This document shows, in pieces, positions 1 to 7,900 of a stretch of 9,349 nt of DNA (positions within the stretch are counted from its first letter, which is position 1; each line of letters begins with the position of its first letter). Position numbers and translations under genes: made by a program. Source of the stretch: an uncultured Lachnospiraceae bacterium (GTDB taxonomy: Bacteria > Bacillota > Clostridia > Lachnospirales > Lachnospiraceae); contig CAJOLO010000053.1 of the NCBI GenBank assembly GCA_905235345.1, positions 1 to 9,349 of the forward strand, in the 5' to 3' direction. The notes under the pieces are model-generated. The model was not told the origin of the DNA. It saw only the letters and a program-made list of their open reading frames with translations, and ran no database searches.

Positions 1-20
1 ATACAACATTTTGAAACAAA

Positions 21-65
21 TAAAAAGAGGCAAAAACCTAATAAAATCAATAGGTTAGTGCCTCT
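21..65 (-). terminator. Intrinsic terminator closing the NRPS-exporter unit
   Basis: On the minus strand AGAGGCACTAACCTA (65-51), a 10-base loop (50-41) and TAGGTTTTTGCCTCT (40-26) form a stem of 13 pairs with two central mismatches. It is followed at once by TTTTTAT. This is a textbook Rho-independent terminator 113 bp past the exporter stop codon. On the plus strand the bases after the stem are T-rich too but broken by C, so any activity in that direction would be weaker. Confidence 0.85.
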
Positions 66-93
66 ATTCTTTTCTTCAAGTGTCAAAGATGGG

Positions 94-122
94 ATTATAA
101 TTCATTTTACTGTAATTTACAA
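94..122 (-). promoter_or_regulatory. Candidate promoter upstream of the terminator
   Basis: On the minus strand TTGTAA (122-117) and a perfect TATAAT (99-94) are exactly 17 bp apart. Transcription would start near 87 and run into the terminator at 65-21, giving a very short RNA or an attenuated leader for something beyond the left edge. The region is AT-rich, so a chance match is quite possible. Confidence 0.3.
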
Positions 123-130
123 GATGCTAA

Positions 131-148
131 AGAGGGCTATTTGCCTCT
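131..148 (-). repeat. Short hairpin after the exporter stop codon
   Basis: AGAGGC and GCCCTCT on the minus strand pair over six bases with one bulged C around a 5-base loop, 30 bp after the stop. It is followed only by TTAGC, so it is at best a weak terminator or mRNA 3' end stabiliser. Its AGAGGCA (148-142) is identical to the first seven bases of the terminator stem (65-59). Confidence 0.4.
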
Positions 149-177
149 CTGGCACTATAATTATCAAAAAACTATAA

Positions 178-1848
178 TTACTGTATAGTATATATACTGT
201 AAAAAAATCCTTTTTTATCAATAAGATCGCCAAAAGATCCATATTCCTGAATTTTTCCATTTTTCAATACAACTATACAATCACACTGTTCTAGAAAAGA
301 TCTATTAAGCGAATGTGTAATATATAACCTTGTAGTACCGTTAAGCTGTAAAATTGTCTTTTCAATCTCATTAGTAGTAACTGCATCAAGATGAGATGTT
401 GATTCATCAAGAATAATTATCTCTTTATTGTTTATAAGTGCCCTTGCAATTGATATCCTCTGTTTTTCACCACCTGAAAGACCTGAACCATTTTCACCAC
501 ATAAATAGTTTTCTCCATTTGCAGAAATCAGATTATTTAACCCTGCCTTCACAATTGCATCTTTTATCTGAAGAGAATTATAATTATTATACATAGTAAT
601 ATTATTAATAATAGTATCATCAAGCACAAATGAATCTTGCTGAATGACCGAAAAATAATTATATATATTATCAATATTTCTTATATTTTTATTTCCTATA
701 AAAATATCACCTAAATAATTATCATATTTATTTTGCAAAAGATTTGTAAGTGTAGTTTTTCCACTTCCACTTAATCCGACAATAGCATATATTTTTCCCT
801 TTTCAAAAATAAAATTAATATCATTTAGAACATTAGCTGAACTTACGTATCCAAAAGAAACATTTTTGTACTCAATATCCCCCCCTATATAACAATCGCT
901 GTCATTTTTTAAGTCTTTATTTTCAATTTCAATATGATTTTTCCTAATTATTTCCTTACTCGCTGTATATTTTGTAATCAGCTGAGGAAGAATTTTCAAA
1001 GGATAGTTTGCAAACATTAATAACTGAACAAACGCCATTAGTTGCCCCATTGTCATTTCATTATTCATTACAAAAAATACTCCGAGAAAGAAAACTATAA
1101 GCGTAATAAACAGATTGAAAAATTCAGATACAACAACTATTTTAAGTGAAAGACTCTTAAGTTTAGATTTTTCTGTTTCCAGTTCTTTATCATAACTATT
1201 AATCTTATCAATTATTGTATTCTCTGCTCGAAAACTTTTTATGGTACTATATCCAAGCAATGAATCTTTTACAAGTTTAACAAATCCAGAATTTTTATTT
1301 GATACAACTGATGTAATCTTAAGCATTTTTTTAGAATTAAAAAGTGATACTAGACCTGGAAAAATTAAACACGCTATAGTTATAAGAAGTAGCTTCACAT
1401 TATAAACAGTCATTGATAATACGGCAACGACAAAAACTATTATTTCAGTAACGATAGTCACTCTTCCTTCAACAAAATCTGTTTCAATAATCGAAATATC
1501 ATTTGTTAATAAAGATATATATTTAGCACTGTTATTCTTAGCATACTCTTCGTATTTCATATGCATAATACTACTCAGCATATTCTTTTTATAGCTCAAA
1601 ACCAATTTTTTCTTGTAATAAGCTTGTATTTTTGCATTAAAAATTCCAAGAATTAGAAAAACAATAAGATAACAAACACAGAATAAAGATAATATTTTCA
1701 GTCTATTTGCATCTCCCTGAATTCCCACATCAATAACAAACTGCTGAAGAAATGAAGTACATACTTTTAACAATGCATATATGATGGATGATACTACTGC
1801 CGTTAAATATAGATAACCCGTTTTATGCAAAAAATTCATCTTTTTCAT
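178..1848 (-). CDS. ABC exporter half-transporter (TMD-NBD fusion), probable peptide exporter
   Basis: ATP-driven membrane exporter of 556 residues, expected to act as a dimer. The N-terminal half holds about six hydrophobic segments (near 12-35, 51-73, 130-150, 152-171, 236-261 and 265-288). The nucleotide-binding half has Walker A GLSGSGKT (358-365), Q-loop Gln403/404, signature LSGGE (457-461), Walker B IIILDE (477-482, catalytic Glu482), SHLD D-loop and switch His512. All key residues are intact, so it should be active. There is no N-terminal C39 peptidase domain, so it is not a leader-cleaving bacteriocin exporter. The start at 1848 is supported by GGAG eight bases upstream; a second Met at codon 4 is too far from it. 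It lies 94 bp downstream of the NRPS on the same strand, and export of the NRPS product or self-protection is inferred from that position only. The DNA is very AT-rich, for example 7 of 60 G+C at 661-720. Confidence 0.95.
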   Translation of the reverse strand: MKKMNFLHKTGYLYLTAVVSSIIYALLKVCTSFLQQFVIDVGIQGDANRLKILSLFCVCYLIVFLILGIFNAKIQAYYKKKLVLSYKKNMLSSIMHMKYEEYAKNNSAKYISLLTNDISIIETDFVEGRVTIVTEIIVFVVAVLSMTVYNVKLLLITIACLIFPGLVSLFNSKKMLKITSVVSNKNSGFVKLVKDSLLGYSTIKSFRAENTIIDKINSYDKELETEKSKLKSLSLKIVVVSEFFNLFITLIVFFLGVFFVMNNEMTMGQLMAFVQLLMFANYPLKILPQLITKYTASKEIIRKNHIEIENKDLKNDSDCYIGGDIEYKNVSFGYVSSANVLNDINFIFEKGKIYAIVGLSGSGKTTLTNLLQNKYDNYLGDIFIGNKNIRNIDNIYNYFSVIQQDSFVLDDTIINNITMYNNYNSLQIKDAIVKAGLNNLISANGENYLCGENGSGLSGGEKQRISIARALINNKEIIILDESTSHLDAVTTNEIEKTILQLNGTTRLYITHSLNRSFLEQCDCIVVLKNGKIQEYGSFGDLIDKKGFFYSIYTIQ

Positions 1849-1856
1849 TTGTCAAT

Positions 1857-1860
1857 CTCC
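1857..1860 (-). promoter_or_regulatory. Ribosome binding site of the ABC exporter
   Basis: GGAG on the minus strand, eight bases before the ATG at 1848. It selects this ATG over the in-frame ATG three codons later, which would be 17 bases away. A separate strong site means the exporter does not rely on translational coupling to the NRPS, whose stop is 94 bp upstream. Confidence 0.85.
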
Positions 1861-1861
1861 A

Positions 1862-1891
1862 TTTATATTTTTTATTTTTTAAGGATGTCAA
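1862..1891 (-). promoter_or_regulatory. Candidate sigma-A promoter in front of the ABC exporter
   Basis: On the minus strand a perfect TTGACA (1886-1891) is followed after 18 bp by TATAAA (1862-1867). Both hexamers are close to consensus. However, a transcript starting about seven bases past the -10 would begin near 1855, at or just beyond the GGAG. It would be nearly leaderless, and the -10 lies in a very AT-rich run where chance matches are common. Read-through from the NRPS may be the main source of exporter mRNA. Confidence 0.35.
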
Positions 1892-1938
1892 AAGTTCTTT
1901 GAAATAAATACAACAAATCAATCACCGAACTTTGACAT
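1885..1938. repeat. Imperfect inverted repeat between NRPS and exporter
   Basis: Arms at 1885-1897 (ATGTCAAAAGTTC) and 1927-1938 (GAACTTTGACAT) are complementary over 12 pairs with a single extra base, separated by a 29-base spacer. In the NRPS transcript this could fold into a hairpin soon after the stop codon. It is not followed by a U run on the minus strand, so it is not a standard intrinsic terminator. It could stabilise or process the mRNA or serve as an operator, since TTGACA sits inside each arm. Function is not known. Confidence 0.6.
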
Positions 1939-1942
1939 ACAC

Positions 1943-4900
1943 TCAGATTAATGAACGTAAATAAATTCTAATTATTTCATCAGGTACCTTTTTCCATTCG
2001 AAGCCCAACTTCTCAAGAATATAGTCGGTTCTTTCAAATAAAAGGTAAACTTTTGTAATATCTTTACCCGATTTAATCATCATATTATATGCCATCAAAA
2101 TATCCTGACTTACTCCGATATAGTTCTTCAAAAGTTCAAAAAACTCTTCAAAAGGAACCTTTGTAAGACCGATTTCTGCATTCATAAGCTTAACTATCAT
2201 CGGAATACTGAAATGATGTTGACTTACAAGATGGAAGTTTTTATTTTTCAGCGAAGAACAAAACATAAGCTTTATACATGCATCGGCAACCTGATCAATC
2301 GGTGAATAACTAAATTCCAAATCAAAATCAGGATAATATCCCAAATTAAAGATTGCTTTAATCATCATTGCAAAATAGTTACTATCAGGGTTAATTTGGA
2401 ATAAACCATTTTGCGAATTATATTGTAAATTTCCAACTCTGAATATATTTACATCAACATCATTACACCTAGCTTCATTCAGAAGTTTTTCGCCTTCTCT
2501 TTTACTGTTAATATATGGACTATCGGTAATATTATTCAAATCTGCATCATCCTCAGAAAATGTAATCTCTGTACATCCGGCAATTGATCCATCAGATACT
2601 GAAAGTGTGGAAATATGATTTATAGTTTTTGATTTTCCAGCCTTTGCAAATTCTATAATATTCTTAACACCTGAAACATTAACATCAAATGAAGAAATTG
2701 TACCAAAATGCTTAGTATTAGCAGCTGAATTTATAATAATGTCAATGTTATCTGCAAGAGCACAATACGCTTCATCAGACATACCAAATCTATCAAGCGT
2801 TAGGTCACCATATTCAAACGAGATTCTGTCTTTATAATTTTGTGACATATCAGACAAGAAATAATGATGCCAAAGATCATTGATAATACTCATTTTATCA
2901 TTCTTTCGATTTCTAACCAAAAGAATGACATTACAGTTAGTATTTTCAAGCAGATAATACAAAATATGTATTCCTAAATATCCTGTTCCACCTGTAAGAA
3001 ATACGTTTATATTCTGATAATTCAAGTCAAGTTCAACATTATCATAGTTACTGAATGATTCTATGTATTTTGACTTTATTTCGTTAATATCAAATACCGT
3101 CTTTTCTTCTGAATATTCATCTTTTACCGATATGATTTCTTGAGCAGAAATATATTCAGCAATTTTGCTTACTGTTGGATTAATATAAATATCCTGAAGA
3201 TTTAATTTAGTATTAAAATAATTATTTAATCCGTACAAGAGCTTAATTGCCTTTATTGAATCCCCTCCAAGTTCAAAGAAACTATCCTTCACGCCTACCT
3301 GTTCAATATTGAGGTTCTCACTGAAAATATTACAAATCTTTTCTTCAATCTTATTTCTTGGTGCAATATATTCCTTTACTGCTCTTGCTCCGATTTCAGG
3401 AAGTGCTCTCTTATCGCGCTTACCGTTTCTTGTTACAGGGATTGTTTCTATCTGCATCATATATGATGGTATCATATATTCAGGCAGACTTACGCTGAGC
3501 CCATCCCTTATTTCAGATACGTTCTTTTGTTTTTCACTTGTATAGTACGCATAAATCGCCTTATCTCCTGCGCTGTCAATTCTTGCTATTACTGCACAGT
3601 CTTTTATTCCTTCGATTTCTCTGATACGGCTCTCTATCTCTCCAAGTTCAATTCGGAAACCTCTAATTTTTACCTGTTCGTCGATTCGTCCAAAATACTC
3701 GATATTTCCATCAGGCATCCATCTTACAAGATCTCCTGATCTGTACATTCTTCCTTCTCCAAACAGATTCTTCACAAATTTTTCTGCTGTAAGCTCGGAA
3801 CTGTTCAGATATCCTCCAGCAAGTCCGTCTCCTGCTATACAAAGTTCGCCTGGAACTCCTATTCCGCACAATGTTCCATCGTTTACTATATATGCCTTAG
3901 CATTTGCAATAGGTTTTCCTATCGGTACTGTTTCACTATCAAAATCAGGTGCAAGATTATAATACGTTGAGTATACACTTGCCTCTGTTGGACCGTATAT
4001 ATTTGTCAGCAACACATTGCTTTCACATTCCTTCATTGCTGTATAGAATTCCTTTACAAGTTTTGAATTCAGCGCTTCTCCTGCTGCTAGTACATATTTT
4101 AGTCCTCTTATCTTCTCCAGATATTTTCTCGGCATTACCATAAATAATGACAACATCGATGGAACAAAATCTACTACTGTTACTCCGTATCTTTCAATTT
4201 CTTCTGCTATTTCTTCTGGTTCCTTTTCTGCATTCGGCTTCAATATTGCTAGTCGGGCTCCTGCCTTAAACCACCAGAATATTTCACTTGCTGATACATC
4301 AAAAACATATGTTGTTTTTTGAAGAATAACATCTGTTTCATTAAGCGGATATTTACTCTGCAGCCAAATTATCAGATTAACAATTCCACGATGTTTATTC
4401 GGTACACCTTTCGGTTTTCCTGTTGTTCCGGATGTATAAATACAATAGATAAGATCTTTAGGTTTGTTCACAATCTCCATATCATCCGGTGTACCTTCCC
4501 AAACCTCTTTATTTCCGATATCTATAACCGGTATTCCCGCATCTATCATCATGCTCTCTGTTGTATATTTGAGTATTGCCTTAGGTTTGCAGTCTGCAAG
4601 CATAAAGCGTATTCTATCCTCAGGATATGTCGGATCCATCGGCACATACGCTCCGCCAGCCTTGATGATTCCATAAATTCCACAGATCATCTCTATGCTT
4701 CTGTCAGCAATGATTGCTACAAAATCATTAGGCTTAACTCCAAGTTCTCTTAACTTATGTGCAAGACTGTTTGCTCTTGCATTCAGTTCTGCATATGTCA
4801 ATTTCTGGTTTTCAAATACAAGTGCTATATTGTCTGGTGTCTTATTTACCTGTTCCTCAAAAAGTTCCACTACTGTCTTATTTCTTTGATATTCGGTTTC

Positions 4901-7900
4901 TGTTGCATTAAAATCATTCACGATAAGACTTCTTTCCTCATCTGTTATCATTTCTATATTGCCAAGTTTCTTATCTGCATCTAATACTACAGATTTGAGT
5001 ATTTCAACAAAATGTCTTACCAGTCTTTCTGCGGTTTCTTTCTTATACAATTCTGTACAGTATTCAAGATTTATTCCATATTTTCCGTCGAGCTCATATA
5101 TATAAAATGTAAGATCAAACTTTGCTATCGTGCTATGTAAGCCTACACCTTCTGCTTCACTGTCTCCAAGCTTCAGATCTATTTTATCGTTGTTCTGCAA
5201 TACAAGCATTACGTCAAACAGCGGACTTCTTGACATATCTCTCTGCACATTCACGGCTTCAACAAGCTCCTCAAATGGATACTCCTGATTTTCATATGCT
5301 TTCAGGCAAATCTCTTTTATCTCACTCAGGAATTCAATGAATTTCTTGTCCTTCTTTGGCTTGCCTCTCATTGCCAGTGTATTTACAAACATTCCAAGCA
5401 TTCCTTCAGTATCTTTATGAGTTCGTCCACTTATTGGTGAACCTATTACAATATCTTCCTGTCTACTGTACTTGCTCAAAGTCACCATTGCTGTTGCAAG
5501 AAATAACATGTACTCGGTCGCTCCGCTCTTCTTTGCAAGCTCCTTTATTTTCTGGCTTTGTTCATCTTCAAGAACATATTCTATCATTGTTCCTGCATAG
5601 CTCTGTTCCTGCGGTCTTGGGAAATCTGTCGGCATATCAAGCACTGGTATCTCATCTTCAAACTGCCCCTTCCAGTACTCTGCCTGTCTGCTGAGGTCTC
5701 TTGCACTCATCCATTCACTGTAATCCTTAAACTGATGTGTTAATGGCTCTAGATTTTCTCCGTTATATATCCTCATTAGTTCTTCTGCAAATGTATTGAC
5801 ACTCATTCCGTCGCTGATTATATGGTGCATATCCAACAAAAAGAGGTAGTATTTTCCCTTATTTACAAGTTTGACTCTAACAAGTTTTCCGCTACTCAAA
5901 TCAAACGGCTTCACATATTCTGCTATAAGTTTTTCATCTGCTTTTTCACTTGTTACATATTCAAATTCAACTTCGATATGTTCCAGTATCTTCTGTACAG
6001 GCTCTCCTTTTTCCATTAAGAACTGCGTTCTTAATATCTCGTGACGCTCTGTCATTTTCTTTAACGCTTCCTTTATTCCGTTAACATTCACTTCGCCTGT
6101 CAGCCTGATTGCCACTGGCATATTGTATGTAACCGTCTCAGGTTGCATCTGCTGTATCAGATATATTCTCTTCTGTGCTGACGACATCGGATAGTATTCC
6201 TTTTCCTCTGCTTTCAGAATAGGTACATACTCTTTGTTTTCTCCTCCCACAAGCATAGCAAGCTGTTCAGGTGTCGGGTGACTGAATACTTCTCTAAGCA
6301 TTATTCTTGTACAGGTTTCAGCTTCAATTCTGTTTACAAGCCACATCGCTCTTAGAGAATGTCCACCTAGTTCAAAAAAGTTGTCCGTTATTCCTACATT
6401 TTCAACATTCAATATCTCCCTGAATATGTTACAGATAATCCTCTCTTCTTTTGTATGTGGTGCTACATATTCTTTTGTTATCCTTCCTTCTATCTCTGGC
6501 AATGCACGCTTATCTAACTTACCATTCTTTGTCACTGGTATGCATTCTATCTGCATCATATACGCTGGTACCATATAGGATGGCATACTTTTCCCTAGTT
6601 CTTCCCTTATAAACGAAATATCTAATTCCTTTTCACTTACAAAGTATGCATGGATTGCCTTTTCCTTTGAACTGTTTTCGTTTGCGATAACTGCACACTC
6701 TCTGATTCCTTTCACTTCTCTAAGACGTGTTTCGATTTCCTCAAGCTCGATTCTGAAACCTCTTATCTTAACCTGTTCATCCATTCGTCCAAGATACTCA
6801 ATGTTTCCATCCGGTAACCATCTGGCTAAATCTCCGCTTCGATACATGAGTCCTTCTCCAAACGGATTCTTCACAAACTTCTCTGACGTAAGTTCAGGTC
6901 TCTTCAGATATCCTCTTGCCAGACCGTCTCCTGCTATACAAAGTTCGCCAGGTACTCCTATTCCGCATAGTTTATCTCCATACATAATATAAACTTTTAT
7001 ATTAGCTATAGGTTTTCCAATGTAAATAGCTTCCGTTTCACTATTAACCTCATAACAAGTTGCATCAACAGTACATTCTGTTGGTCCATATACATTGATA
7101 ATGTTATCACAATATCCTTTTTCAAAAATATTCTTAACAATGGAATTACTTAACTCTTCTCCTCCAACATATAAATATTTTATGCAATAATCATATCTTT
7201 TAGTATTCGTAAGCATAATTTTTAAATGTGATGGCGTACAATCTGATACCTGAATTTGCTTTTGTTGATAATACGATAACATTTTTTCCGCATCCATTTT
7301 ATATTCATCAGGAATTATATAAAGTGTTCTTCCGCATATTAAAGCTGGGAAAATGATTTTAACCGATGCATCAAACACATATGAAGCCACAAGGGAAACA
7401 TTATTTACATCTTTCTTATCATTTAAGTTCATGAAATTATGGCATAAATTAATAACCCCTCTGTTTTCTATCATAACCCCCTTAGGGTTGCCTGTTGTTC
7501 CGGATGTATAGATACAGTAAACCAAATCTTCCGGCTTATTTACATGTGCAGGATTTTCACACGCACCTAAATAAACCTCGCTATCTGCCAGATTGATTAC
7601 TGCTTGCTCTTCATTTATTCCTTCTGCTACCTCTGTATATACCTCTGCCTTATATGTTAGGACCGCCTTAGGCCTACAGTCTTCCAACATATACTTGATT
7701 CGTTCCACCGGATAGGTCGGATCAATCGGTACATAGGCTCCTCCTGCCTTTATGATTCCATAGATTCCGATAATCATTTCAAGGCTTCTCTCAGTAAGGA
7801 GTGCCACAAAATCATCCGCTCCTACTCCTAGTGCTCTTAACCTGTGTGCTACCTGATTCGCCTTTTCATTCAGTTCTCTGTAGGTTAACTGTTCCTCCTC

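Larger units (their letters stand above)
3398..4876 (-). other. Adenylation domain A2, substrate not assigned
   Basis: It activates the residue that will be released by the reductase. Core motifs: LTYAEL (1492-1497), KAGGAYVPMD (1538-1547), YTSGTTGKPKG (1613-1623), FDVS (1658-1661), NIYGPTE (1758-1764), YRSGDL (1844-1849), GRIDEQVKIRG (1862-1872) and NGKRDKRALP (1950-1959). Pocket residues by alignment to GrsA are D1659, V1660, S1663, D1702, L1729, A1731, I1759, V1767, Y1768 and K1952, i.e. DVSDLAIVYK. I do not recognise this code from memory. Asp235 and Lys517 equivalents are present, so an ordinary alpha-amino acid is expected, and all core motifs are intact, so the domain looks active. Confidence 0.88.

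Noticed and set aside
154..180. Tandem ACTATAATTA (154-163 and 171-180), each with TATAAT on the plus strand, as a plus-strand promoter or an att-like direct repeat
   Set aside because: No -35 hexamer sits at a suitable distance, the reading direction is antisense to the exporter, and such 10-mers are common in DNA this AT-rich. There is no integrase or other mobile-element gene.
1885..1938. Inverted repeat as an intrinsic terminator after the NRPS
   Set aside because: The loop is 29 bases and the minus strand after the stem is A-rich, not U-rich.
1943..3145. C-terminal domain as a thioesterase or epimerase
   Set aside because: There is no GxSxG motif and no epimerase-type HHxxxDG after T2; TGGTGYLG and PYINSK identify a reductase.
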